Below are positions 16,190 through 24,178 of a stretch of 64,000 bases of DNA, in pieces. Position numbers and translations under genes: made by a program. The notes beneath the pieces were generated by a model that was not told where the DNA came from, searched no databases, and saw only the letters and a list, made by a program, of their open reading frames with translations. Source of the DNA: Actinomycetes bacterium (lineage in GTDB: Bacteria > Actinomycetota > Acidimicrobiia > Acidimicrobiales > Palsa-688); contig JAKCDU010000004.1 of the NCBI GenBank assembly GCA_021838445.1, positions 48,690 through 112,689 of the forward strand, in the 5' to 3' direction. Each line of letters starts with the position of its first letter. Position 1 is the stretch's first letter.

Positions 16190-17680
16190 TCAACCGGTCT
16201 CGGCCACCGGAGCCGGCCGCACCGCCACCTGGTCCGGGCCGACGGGGCCCACGAGGCGGTTCCGACGCTCGGCGAGGAGGAGCAGCACCGTCGCCAGGGT
16301 ACCCGCGAGGGCGATGGCGGTCACCCACTGGAAGGTCTGGCCGAAGGCGCCGGCCCTCGCCGCAGCGGAGTTGCCGGCCCGGTCGAGATGCTGCTGCAGG
16401 ACGACCGTGAGTATGGCCGTGCCGATGGACGCACCGACCCGCTGGATGATGTTGAGCTGCGGTGAGGCGTCATTGACCTGGTCGTCACGCAGAGCCCGGT
16501 AGGCGGCGGTGGACACCGGCGGGAAGGTCAGGCCGAGGCCGAAGCCCTGAACGGTCATCGCCGCGCCGATCATGACGTAGGAGCTGTGGGCGCCGAGACC
16601 GAGGTAGGGGATGGTCGCCACCAGGGACAGGGCGGCGCCGACCAGAGCCGTAGGCCCACTGCCGGCCCGATCGATGAGGCGCCCCACGACCAGGCTGGCG
16701 GCCACCGCCCCGAGACCCCTGGGGGCCAGCAGCAGGCCTGCGGCGAGCGCGTCTTGGTGCCGGGCGGTCTGGAAGTACAGCGGGAGGAGGACCAGGCTGC
16801 CGAACAGCGCCGCGCCGACCGTGAACATCGTCAGTGACGCCGCCGAGAACACCCGGTTGACGTAGAGACGCACATCGAGGAGGGGCTGGCGGATCCGCAA
16901 CGAGCGCAGCACGAATACGACCACCAGCAGCGCGCCGGTGGCCAGCGGCAGAGCCACGTGGGCGGCATCGCCAGCCGACCGGCCGACCTCGGCCAGGCCG
17001 TAGGTGATGCCCACCAGTCCGCAGGCCACGAGCCCCACTCCGGGCAGGTCGATACGGCCGGCGTCCTCGGGCGCCTCGTAGGGAAGGTTGCGCATGGCCG
17101 CGACGACGGCCACCACGCCGATCGGCACGTTCACGTAGAAGATCCACCGCCATCCCACGTAGTCCACGAGCACACCACCGACAGTCGGCCCGAGGACCGG
17201 GGAGAGAAGCACCGGAACGCTGAACGCACCCATCACCCGGGCCAGGTTCCTCGGGCCCGAAGCCTTGACCAGGATGGTCTGCCCGACCGGCAGGATCAGC
17301 CCACCCCCGACCCCCTGCAGCACCCTGAAGACCACCAGTTCGCTGGTGGAGGTGGCCAGGCCGCACAGCGCGGAACCCAGGGTGAACACCACGATGGAGG
17401 TCACGTAGACCCGCCGGGCCCCGAACCGGCGGGTGATCCAGGCGGTGAGAGGGATGACCGCTCCCAGGGCCAGGAGGTAACCGGTGACGACCCACTGCGT
17501 GTCGGCCAGGGAGCTGTGCAGTTCCCGTGACAGCGTCTCGAGGGCCACATTGACGATCGTGGTGTCGAGCACCGACATGACGGCGCCGAGGATGACCACG
17601 GCGACCACCCTCCAGACGGCCCGGTCGACACCGCCCCAGCCCGTCGCGTCACCTCCCGGGAGGGTCGCGCCGTCAGCCAT
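16190..17680 (-). CDS. DHA2-type MFS multidrug transporter (EmrB/QacA-like)
   Basis: A 496-residue proton-coupled exporter of the 14-helix DHA2 group. The first helix is followed by LDTTIVNVALETLSREL, the DHA2 motif 1 (LDxTIVNVALP), then WVVTGYLLALGAVIPLTAW, and motif A/motif C regions (RRFGARRVYVTS, VLGPTVGGVLVDY). Typical length for this group is 450-520 residues, so the gene is full length. Substrate is unknown; drugs or metabolites are possible. It stands alone: 67 bases from the lipoprotein stop upstream and about 175 bases from the ATP-grasp gene downstream. Confidence 0.93.
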   Translation of the reverse strand: MADGATLPGGDATGWGGVDRAVWRVVAVVILGAVMSVLDTTIVNVALETLSRELHSSLADTQWVVTGYLLALGAVIPLTAWITRRFGARRVYVTSIVVFTLGSALCGLATSTSELVVFRVLQGVGGGLILPVGQTILVKASGPRNLARVMGAFSVPVLLSPVLGPTVGGVLVDYVGWRWIFYVNVPIGVVAVVAAMRNLPYEAPEDAGRIDLPGVGLVACGLVGITYGLAEVGRSAGDAAHVALPLATGALLVVVFVLRSLRIRQPLLDVRLYVNRVFSAASLTMFTVGAALFGSLVLLPLYFQTARHQDALAAGLLLAPRGLGAVAASLVVGRLIDRAGSGPTALVGAALSLVATIPYLGLGAHSSYVMIGAAMTVQGFGLGLTFPPVSTAAYRALRDDQVNDASPQLNIIQRVGASIGTAILTVVLQQHLDRAGNSAAARAGAFGQTFQWVTAIALAGTLATVLLLLAERRNRLVGPVGPDQVAVRPAPVAETG

Positions 17681-17747
17681 GTGACAGAAAGATTAGCTGC
17701 TCTAAACGTCTCTGAGCGTCGCCGACCTCCGGGCCTGGCTGGAGCAG

Positions 17748-18488
17748 CTAGGTGGGCACCGTCCCCTCCGGCTGTAGCGTGGACACGTGGTACTGCGATC
17801 CGCAGAGGGTGAATCGGTAGTCGACGTTGAGGTAGCCGTTCCCTCGAGGTGACTTGAACGAGAACCCGTCAGCACGGGTGCAGGCAGCACGCGCCGGACT
17901 CGGTTCCACGCCCAAGAAGAACACCGCCCCCTGCCCTGGTCGCAACACCTGCACCGACGCCGGATTTCCGAGGGAATTGCTCCCGTCGCTCGCGAAAGGG
18001 ACCTGAGAGAGCCCGGCCAGGTCCGCTTCGACCTGGACCGACCCCTGGCTCTGCAACCCGAACGGGTATACCCCCGGGTAGGAGATCATCTCACAGGCAC
18101 TCGCCGCCGTATTCTCGACTACGAAAGTCTGCACCAGATAGCCCTCGACCAACGTCGACGACGATTGCGCCGACACCGACAGGCCCGGCACGTCGCAGGT
18201 CGCAAGCCCGGCCCCGCCCGGCGGGCCGACAGTGGTGGGAGCCAGCGGGGCGTCTGACGACATCGATGTCATGCTCGGCGAGTCCGAGGTAGAAGGGTCC
18301 GCAGGTTGGGGCACACTCGACGAGACCGTGGGCCGCGTCGACGCCGGAGCCGACCCGGAGCGGGTGGTGATCGCTGAGACAGAGGTCCCACCCTTGACCT
18401 GAGGGCCGGCTGAGCACCCGGTCGATGCCACCATCGCGATACCCAGAACCAACGTGGCCCGGGCCCCCGGTGAGTCGATAGCAGTCAA
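17748..18488 (-). CDS. Lipoprotein with DUF4232 domain
   Basis: A 246-residue secreted lipoprotein. The N-terminus has a short hydrophobic signal (TLVLGIAMVAS) and the lipobox STGC, placing the lipidated Cys near residue 25. A Ser/Thr-rich linker of about 70 residues follows, then a DUF4232 domain (about 105-245) with the LVQTFVVENTAASACEM strand pair. DUF4232 proteins are actinobacterial envelope proteins of unknown function. The start is TTG at 18488, supported by GAGGAAA 4-10 bases upstream. It is transcribed away from the methyltransferase remnant. Confidence 0.82.
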   Translation of the reverse strand: MTAIDSPGARATLVLGIAMVASTGCSAGPQVKGGTSVSAITTRSGSAPASTRPTVSSSVPQPADPSTSDSPSMTSMSSDAPLAPTTVGPPGGAGLATCDVPGLSVSAQSSSTLVEGYLVQTFVVENTAASACEMISYPGVYPFGLQSQGSVQVEADLAGLSQVPFASDGSNSLGNPASVQVLRPGQGAVFFLGVEPSPARAACTRADGFSFKSPRGNGYLNVDYRFTLCGSQYHVSTLQPEGTVPT

Positions 18489-18635
18489 TGGTTTCCTCGC
18501 GAGATGAATTTGGCGACCTGCAACTTATCTACGGACCGGGCTCGCCTTCATCGAAACCTGTACGTTCGGTCAAGGAGCTTCACCGGTCGTGATACATCCC
18601 GAGAACTCCGGTCGTGGGGACTACCCCTACCACCC

Positions 18636-18873
18636 ATGGCCGAAGAGGTCGACACCAACGACGAGGTCTGGAAGTCGGAGCAGATGGTCGCGGAATGGGT
18701 GGCCACCGCCGGTGGACCGGGAGCGCCACCGACGCGAGCACCGCTGGCTCATGGCCGAACTGCTCCCCTTCGCCGACCACCACATGCAGGAGCTGCCCCC
18801 GACGGGTGACGCGAATACTGACATTGGCCCCCCACATAGACATATCTCCCGGGCCCAGCTGAAGGCTGGCTGA
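18636..18873 (+). pseudogene. Frameshifted and truncated SAM-methyltransferase remnant
   Basis: From ATG 18636 the frame reads MAEEVDTNDEVWKSEQMVAEW, which resembles the N-terminus of actinobacterial class I SAM methyltransferases. Around 18710-18720 the similarity moves to the +1 frame, reading DRERHRREHRWLMAELLPFAD, and stops at 18873. The methyltransferase core with the GxGxG motif is absent, so only about 60 codons of the amino terminus survive, in two frames. No other gene is visible in 18489-18942. Homology is from memory of the family pattern. Confidence 0.5.
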
Positions 18874-18879
18874 GAACCA
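18858..18879 (+). promoter_or_regulatory. 11-bp direct repeat GCTGAAGGCTG-GCTGAGAACCA
   Basis: Two units phased by 11 bp match the response-regulator-type heptamer on the minus strand (TTCTCAGC-CAGC-CTTCAGC). The element lies 64 bases upstream of the ATG at 18943 and is less perfect than the copies at 3 kb and 16 kb. Confidence 0.45.
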
Positions 18880-18942
18880 TCCGGGCCGCCTTCAGGTCGG
18901 GGCGCGCCGGGCCGATCCGAATGGCAACGAAAGGAACGTGCC

Positions 18943-19332
18943 ATGAACGTGTCAGGACTGGGAGCCGGGTGGCCTGCAGCCATGGCGGGAGCCGGCTCGA
19001 ACACCGGTGTCGTCGCCGCGACCTGGAGCGGGGCCAGCCGGATGGGCGGACCGGGGTCGGTGGGTCGTATGCAGTCGGCCGTAACCTCGATGTCACAGCT
19101 GCTCGGAACCACCCCGAGCCAGCTCGCCGCCCAACTCGGTCAGGGCCAGAGCCTGATGTCGGTGGCCAACGGGTACGGCGTGTCCAGTACGTCGGTGATC
19201 TCGGCCATCGCCCGGGGACTGGCCAACTCGGTGCCTCAGGGCGCCATGGCCCCCGGCCCCGGTGCGCTGCAGACGATCGCCGCTCGCATCGCCAGCGCCA
19301 CCGACGTCCCCGTCGGGCTGGCCGCCTCCTAG
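18943..19332 (+). CDS. Small repeat protein of unknown function
   Basis: A 129-residue protein I do not recognise as a named family. Residues 1-45 are Gly/Ala-rich with no clear signal peptide. Residues about 48-100 (SQLLGTTPSQLAAQLGQGQSL, MSVANGYGVSS) resemble the LG-x(4)-L-x(3)-LxxGxSL-x(2)-VAxxxGVS helical repeat found in actinobacterial secreted proteins. The ATG is preceded by GAAAGGAA at a good distance. It ends at TAG 19330-19332 in the same frame as the ApbE gene, with no other stop between them. A TCTCAGC-type repeat lies upstream. Confidence 0.65.
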   Translation: MNVSGLGAGWPAAMAGAGSNTGVVAATWSGASRMGGPGSVGRMQSAVTSMSQLLGTTPSQLAAQLGQGQSLMSVANGYGVSSTSVISAIARGLANSVPQGAMAPGPGALQTIAARIASATDVPVGLAAS

Positions 19333-19422
19333 GAAACGGAAATCTCCCCCACCGGCCTCGCCCCTACGCCGTCGACGGCGACGCCGCGGTCGTGGGCCGT
19401 CGAGGAGTCGTACCTCGAGTCG

Positions 19423-20325
19423 ATGGGCGGGACAGCTCACGTCACCGTCACCGGCCACGCCGGCCGGCTGGGTGACGCCCTCGGGACGGCCCGCCACGAC
19501 CTGTCCCGGATGGAGGAGCGGTGGAGCCGATTCCTGCCCGACAGCGACATCTCTCGGCTCAACCGGTCGGGGGGTGACTGGGTGGCGGTTTCGGCCGACA
19601 CCATCGTGCTGCTCGACTGGTGCGTGAGGCTCTGGCGCCGGACCGGCGGCGCGTTCGACCCTACCGTCGGATCGATCCTCGAGAGCCTGGGTTACGACCG
19701 CAGCTTCGGGGATGTGGTCGGCTCCCCGCCGCCGGGGCCCCTCTCGGCCCAACGCCGTCCGCCTCCCGGGTGTCGGGGCATCGAGATCGACCGCGGTGCC
19801 GGGCGAGCCCGCGTCCCGGCCGGGGTGAGGCTCGACGCCGGTGGACTGGCCAAGGGCCTCGCTGCCGACCTGGTGGCTGAGGGGCTGATCTCGGCCGGCG
19901 CATCAGGCGCGTGCGTCAACCTGAGCGGGGATGTCTCGGCCCGGGGGGACGGCCCGGGCGGGCCGGGTTCGACCTGGTCGGTGGGCATCGAGCACCCCCT
20001 TCGGCCCGGCGCCGTGCTGGCTGTGGCGCATCTCGACCCGGAGGGGGGCGCGGTGGCCTCCTCGTCGACCCTGCTGCGCCGCTGGCACGACCGCCACCAT
20101 CTCGTCGATACCACCACCGGCGCCCCCTCGGCGACCGGCCTGGCGGCGGTCACCGTCATCCATCGAAGCGGGGCCTGCGCCGACGCCTACACCAAGATCG
20201 CTTTCTCGTCGCCGTCCCCCGACCGGGCCGCCGATACCTTCGAGGCGCTCCAGGTGGCGGCCATACTGGTCCTCGAGGACGGCCGGGAGCTGTGGACTTC
20301 GCCCCTGGAGGCGGCCCGGACATAG
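19423..20325 (+). CDS. apbE: FAD:protein FMN transferase (ApbE family)
   Basis: A 300-residue ApbE-type enzyme, which attaches FMN from FAD to Thr/Ser of target flavoproteins, normally outside the membrane. Family marks are SRFLPDSDISRLNRSGG, GAFDPTVGSILESLGYD, RLDAGGLAKGLAADLVAE (the Mg/FAD-binding region) and the late HHLVDTTTGAPS and GACADAYTKIAF motifs. It starts at ATG 19423 inside the conserved MGGTAHVTV strand. The residues just upstream (VEESYLES) also look like the family's first strand but have no ATG, GTG or TTG start, so translation by readthrough of the TAG at 19330 is an alternative. No obvious FMN-accepting partner lies nearby. Confidence 0.85.
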   Translation: MGGTAHVTVTGHAGRLGDALGTARHDLSRMEERWSRFLPDSDISRLNRSGGDWVAVSADTIVLLDWCVRLWRRTGGAFDPTVGSILESLGYDRSFGDVVGSPPPGPLSAQRRPPPGCRGIEIDRGAGRARVPAGVRLDAGGLAKGLAADLVAEGLISAGASGACVNLSGDVSARGDGPGGPGSTWSVGIEHPLRPGAVLAVAHLDPEGGAVASSSTLLRRWHDRHHLVDTTTGAPSATGLAAVTVIHRSGACADAYTKIAFSSPSPDRAADTFEALQVAAILVLEDGRELWTSPLEAART

Positions 20326-20360
20326 CCGGAGCCCAGATGGCGGCCGGGCCTACCGGGCGG

Positions 20361-21083
20361 TCATCCCGCCGCGGTGTGGGTGGCCAACCCCACTCCCATC
20401 GTCACCGCCATGGCCAGCGACCCTCCGAGCACCACTCGGGAGGTGGGACGAGGCCAGCGGGCCCCTCCCGCCGACGCTCCGGCCCAGCCGAGCAGGGCCA
20501 GGCCGATCGCCGCGACCACCGCGACCAGTACGGACTGCAGGGACCGCGGGGAGGCCGCGAGAGCGACGATGGGCGCCACCGCTCCGATCGAGAATGCCGC
20601 GGCCGAGGCCACCGCGGCCTGCAAAGGCCGGGCGGCCCGCTCCTCGCTCAGCCCCAGCTCGTCCCGGGCGTGGGCCGAAAGGGCGTCGTGGCTCGTCAGC
20701 TGTTCGGCCACCTGCCGGGCCAGGCCGGCTTCGACCCCCCGGTGCATGTACAGCCTGGTCAGCTCCTCCAGCTCGGCCCCGGGTGAAGCGGCCAGCTCGG
20801 CTCGCTCGCGGGCCAGGTCGGCCTGTTCACTGTCGCGCTGCGAAGCAACCGACACGTACTCTCCAGCCGCCATGGCCATGGCGCCGGCCGCCAGGCCGGC
20901 CAACCCGGCAGTCAGGATGGCCGAGCGCGCCGCGCCCGACGCGGCCACGCCCAGCATGAGGCTGGAGGTGGAGACGATGCCGTCGTCGGCGCCGAGCACC
21001 GCGGCCCGCAACCAGGCGGCGCGGTGACCCCGGTGAGTCTCGGGGGGTGGCGGGTTGGCGAGGGATCCGGTGGAGTCGCTCAT
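20361..21083 (-). CDS. VIT1/CCC1 family iron/manganese transporter
   Basis: A 240-residue membrane protein of the VIT1/CCC1 family, which moves Fe2+ or Mn2+ out of the cytoplasm. Visible marks are AVLGADDGIVSTSSLMLGVAA in helix 1, AAGAMAMAAGEYVSVASQRDSEQ in helix 2, and an acidic loop of about 70 residues (AELEELTRLYMHRGVE, LSAHARDELGLSEE) before three C-terminal helices. The length is normal for bacterial members. It converges on the ApbE gene and is divergent from the patatin gene, with 145 bases between starts. Confidence 0.92.
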   Translation of the reverse strand: MSDSTGSLANPPPPETHRGHRAAWLRAAVLGADDGIVSTSSLMLGVAASGAARSAILTAGLAGLAAGAMAMAAGEYVSVASQRDSEQADLARERAELAASPGAELEELTRLYMHRGVEAGLARQVAEQLTSHDALSAHARDELGLSEERAARPLQAAVASAAAFSIGAVAPIVALAASPRSLQSVLVAVVAAIGLALLGWAGASAGGARWPRPTSRVVLGGSLAMAVTMGVGLATHTAAG

Positions 21084-21228
21084 GGTCTACCAAGGTGGCG
21101 GGCGGCAGGCGGCAGGCCCAGGGCCGTTGGTCCCGATCACGACGACTGTCCTGATCGCGACGACGGGGGCCTGGGTATAGTCAGCTCGACGTGGAGAAGT
21201 CGGTGGGGCGGTCGGATCGGAGGCCACG

Positions 21229-22047
21229 TTGACCTCGACGGCCTTCGTGCTCGGCGGGGGAGGGATCCTGGGGTCGGCCGAGGTCGGCATGCTGCGTGCT
21301 CTCCTGGAGAGGGGGTTCACCCCGGATCTGGTGGTGGGCAGCAGCGTCGGCGCGCTGAACGGTCTGGCTATCGCCGCCCGACCGGACCTCGACGCGGTGG
21401 ATCGCCTGACCAGGACCTGGACCACCCTCCAGTCACGGGACGTCTTTTCGAGCTCGGTGATCGGCCAACTGGGCAACGTCTTGCGCCACGGCACTTATCT
21501 CCACGACAACTGGGGCTTGAAACATCTCATCTCCGAATCGGCGCCGGGCGCATCGATAGAGGACCTGCAGGTCCGCTACCAGTGCGTGGCCGCCTGTATA
21601 GAGGACGCCTCGGCGACGTGGTTCGACTCCGGCCCGGTCCTCGACGCAGTTCTGGCGTCGTGCGCCGTGCCGGGGCTTCTCCCCCCGGTCTCCATAGGGG
21701 CGAAGCACTACGTCGACGGTGGCTTGGTGGCCTCGGTACCGGTGGGCCGCGCCGTCGAACTGGGAGCCACGCGGGTGTTCGTCCTGCACGTCGGGCGCAT
21801 CGAGAAGCCTCTCACCCTTCCGTCCCGACCCTGGGAGGTCGCCCTGGTCGCTTTCGAGATCGCCCGGCGCCACCAGTTCAGCGCCGACATGCAGCGTGTC
21901 CCGGCCGGTGTGGAGGTCCACGTGCTGCCGGCGGGAACGGCCGCCGAGACGGTGTCGGTGCGCTACCGGCGCACGGCGTCGGTAGCCGAACGCATCGACG
22001 TGGCGCACCGGGCCAGTTCCGCGTTCCTCGACCGCCTGATGGCCTGA
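21229..22047 (+). CDS. Patatin-like phospholipase
   Basis: A 272-residue serine lipase-like protein. It shows the oxyanion hole GGGGILGSAEVGML, the nucleophile elbow GSSVG (residues about 41-45), and the catalytic Asp in VDGGLVASVPV. These form the Ser-Asp dyad of patatin phospholipases. The start is TTG at 21229 with GGAGG five bases upstream; no better start is present in frame. The acyltransferase begins 13 bases after its stop, so deacylation and reacylation of phospholipids may be linked in one transcript. Confidence 0.9.
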   Translation: MTSTAFVLGGGGILGSAEVGMLRALLERGFTPDLVVGSSVGALNGLAIAARPDLDAVDRLTRTWTTLQSRDVFSSSVIGQLGNVLRHGTYLHDNWGLKHLISESAPGASIEDLQVRYQCVAACIEDASATWFDSGPVLDAVLASCAVPGLLPPVSIGAKHYVDGGLVASVPVGRAVELGATRVFVLHVGRIEKPLTLPSRPWEVALVAFEIARRHQFSADMQRVPAGVEVHVLPAGTAAETVSVRYRRTASVAERIDVAHRASSAFLDRLMA

Positions 22048-22060
22048 GCGAGGACCGGCC

Positions 22061-23059
22061 ATGGCCCTGCCCCGACCGGTCCGGCGGCTCCTGCTGCCCG
22101 TCACCGTCGGCGTCGAGCTGGTCCTGCTGATCGTCCTGGCCGTGACCGCCGTCGTCGGCGCCCTGTCGGTGGTACTGGACCGCCGGCAGCGGGTCCTGCG
22201 CCTGGCGTTGATGGGGGCGGCCTACATCGCCATCGAGCTGGCCGGGCTCGGCGCGCTCCTCGCGGTGTGGGTGGCGACACCCTTCCGGGGGAGGCCAGCC
22301 ACTGAAGCAAGCAACACCGCAGTGCTCGGGTGGGCACTGACGCGGATCCTGGGCGCGGCCCGGCGCACGGTAGGCTTCGAGGTGGTCCTACCCGAGCCGT
22401 TGCCCGTCACCGCCCTCGATGACGACGGCCCGCTACTGGTCTTGGCCCGGCACGGGGGAATCGGTGACTCTTACGCCCTCGTGTGGCTCCTCACCGCCCG
22501 GTACCACCGCCGCCCGTGCGTGGTCCTCAAAGAAGTCCTCCTCTGGGAGCCGCTGCTGGATGTGGCGCTCTCCCGTCTGGGCGCCTGCTTCCTTCCCCGC
22601 TCGGCCCGCTCGGCGGGCGAGCGGGAGCGGCTCATCGCATCAGCCGCCGCGGCGCTGGGTGCGGGCGACGCCCTCCTCCTGTTCCCCGAAGGTGGGAACT
22701 GGACGCCGGGGAGGCACCGCTCGGCGCGGCTGCGCCTACTTGCGGCCCGCCAGCACCGAGCGGCGCGGGCCGCGGCATTGATGGATCACGTCCTCCCGCC
22801 CCGACCCGGCGGGGTGCTGGCCTGCCTGGAGGCCCGCCCCGACATCGGGGTCGTCATCGTCGCCCACAGCGGTCTGGACAAGGTGACGTCGGTGTCGCTC
22901 CTGTGGGCCAACCTGCCCTTCGACATCCCGATGTCGGTCCGGTGGTGGCCAGCAGCCACGGTCCCCTGCGACGAGGCCGCCCGCATCGAATGGTTGACGA
23001 CCGAGTGGGCGGTGGTCGACCAGTGGATCGACGCCCGCCACGACGGCCGGGCGGTGTGA
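22061..23059 (+). CDS. Phospholipid/glycerol acyltransferase-like protein
   Basis: A 332-residue membrane-associated acyltransferase. Two or three hydrophobic helices occupy residues 1-75. The catalytic HX4D motif is HGGIGD (near residue 135), with the acyl-acceptor-binding motif FPEGGNWTP near residue 210, both typical of PlsC/LPLAT enzymes. The N-terminal membrane region is longer than in minimal PlsC. The acyl acceptor is not certain. The gene follows the patatin-like gene by 13 bases. Confidence 0.85.
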   Translation: MALPRPVRRLLLPVTVGVELVLLIVLAVTAVVGALSVVLDRRQRVLRLALMGAAYIAIELAGLGALLAVWVATPFRGRPATEASNTAVLGWALTRILGAARRTVGFEVVLPEPLPVTALDDDGPLLVLARHGGIGDSYALVWLLTARYHRRPCVVLKEVLLWEPLLDVALSRLGACFLPRSARSAGERERLIASAAAALGAGDALLLFPEGGNWTPGRHRSARLRLLAARQHRAARAAALMDHVLPPRPGGVLACLEARPDIGVVIVAHSGLDKVTSVSLLWANLPFDIPMSVRWWPAATVPCDEAARIEWLTTEWAVVDQWIDARHDGRAV

Positions 23060-23067
23060 GCCCGACG

Positions 23068-23092
23068 GCCGCCGGCGCGCCTCAGCGGCGGC
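23068..23092. terminator. Hairpin at convergent stops
   Basis: GCCGCCG (23068-23074) pairs with CGGCGGC (23086-23092) across an 11-base loop; it overlaps the aldo/keto reductase stop codon. Confidence 0.5.
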
Positions 23093-24098
23093 GCTTCGAG
23101 GGGCTCAGAGCCGGGTCGGTCCAGCCGGCATCGGCAGCGCTCAGATTGGTGCCCGGGGGGACGATCTCGTCGATGCGGTCGAGCAGGCCGGCGTCGAGCA
23201 CCTGACCCGCTCCCCGCAGCTGGTCGCGCAGCTGGTCGGGAGTGCGAGGACCGATTATCACCGAGTCCACCGCCGGGTGGTGGAGCACCCACGCCAGCGA
23301 AAGCTCGATCAGGCTGATCCCGGCCTGCTGGGCCAGAGCGGCCAGAGCCTCCACGGCCGCCGTCTTGGACCGGTGGGCGGCTCCCCCGAAGTCGAAGTGG
23401 TCAGGCTCGCGGGCGGCCCGGGAACCGGCGGGCGGCTCTTCCGAGCGGTATTTGCCCGTCAGCCATCCCCCGTTGAGCGGACTGTAGACGAGGGCGCCGA
23501 GACCGTACCGCTGGCAAACCGGGAGGACGCCGCTCTCGATCCCTCGGGCCAGGATGGAATAGGGCGGCTGTTCGGTGACGAAGCGTTCACGGCTGCGACG
23601 CTCGCTCACCCACTGGGCCTCGACGAGGAGGTCAGCGGGGAAGGTGGAGGTGCCTATCAGACGCACCTTTCCCGCTCTCACCAGGTCGCTCAGGGTGCCG
23701 AGCGTCTCGTCGAGGTCGGTGCCGGGGTCGGGCCGGTGGACCTGGTACAGGTCTATCCAGTCGGTGCCGAGGCGCCTGAGACTGTCCTCTACGGCCCGGT
23801 GGATCCATCTCCGGGAGTTCCCCCTGCTGTTGGGGTCCTCGCCCATCGGGTTGTGGAACTTGGTGGCCAGTACGACCTGATCCCGGCGACCCCGCAGGGC
23901 CCGGCCCACTATCTCCTCGGAGGTGCCGAAGTCGTACACGTCAGCGGTGTCGATGAAGTTGACTCCGGCGTCTAGGGCGGTGTCGACCATGGCCACGCAC
24001 TCGTCGACGTCGGGATTACCCCACCGCCCGAACATCATGGTGCCGAGGCAGTACGTGCTGACGGATACGCCGGTGCGACCGAGAATGCGATATTCCAC
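23082..24098 (-). CDS. Aldo/keto reductase
   Basis: A 338-residue NADPH-dependent TIM-barrel oxidoreductase. It starts MEYRILGRTGVSVSTYCLGTM. The catalytic tetrad is seen as D-V-Y (TADVYDFGTSEE), the lysine (QVVLATKFHN) and histidine (LYQVHRPDPGTD); the NADPH phosphate site is GPRTPDQLRDQL. These fit the AKR11-14-like group of bacterial carbonyl reductases. It is the first gene read from the promoter that carries the TTGGTCTG site at 24119. A -35/-10-like pair, TTGTCA (24130-24125) and TATCTT (24107-24102), is seen on this strand. The substrate is unknown. Confidence 0.93.
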   Translation of the reverse strand: MEYRILGRTGVSVSTYCLGTMMFGRWGNPDVDECVAMVDTALDAGVNFIDTADVYDFGTSEEIVGRALRGRRDQVVLATKFHNPMGEDPNSRGNSRRWIHRAVEDSLRRLGTDWIDLYQVHRPDPGTDLDETLGTLSDLVRAGKVRLIGTSTFPADLLVEAQWVSERRSRERFVTEQPPYSILARGIESGVLPVCQRYGLGALVYSPLNGGWLTGKYRSEEPPAGSRAAREPDHFDFGGAAHRSKTAAVEALAALAQQAGISLIELSLAWVLHHPAVDSVIIGPRTPDQLRDQLRGAGQVLDAGLLDRIDEIVPPGTNLSAADAGWTDPALSPSKRRR

Positions 24099-24118
24099 AG
24101 GAAGATAGTGGCAGATAA

Positions 24119-24142
24119 TTGGTCTGACAACCAGATGATCTG
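24119..24142. promoter_or_regulatory. GntR/FadR-type site A (TTGGTCTGAC..CAGATGAT)
   Basis: TTGGTCTGACAACCAGATGA matches site B (30115-30138, minus strand) at 20 of 24 positions. TGGT...ACCA symmetry is the typical FadR-subfamily operator form. It overlaps the -35 region of the aldo/keto reductase promoter. Confidence 0.6.
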
Positions 24143-24178
24143 TTAAACAGGTGAGGTGAGGGCTACATGACCCGACAC

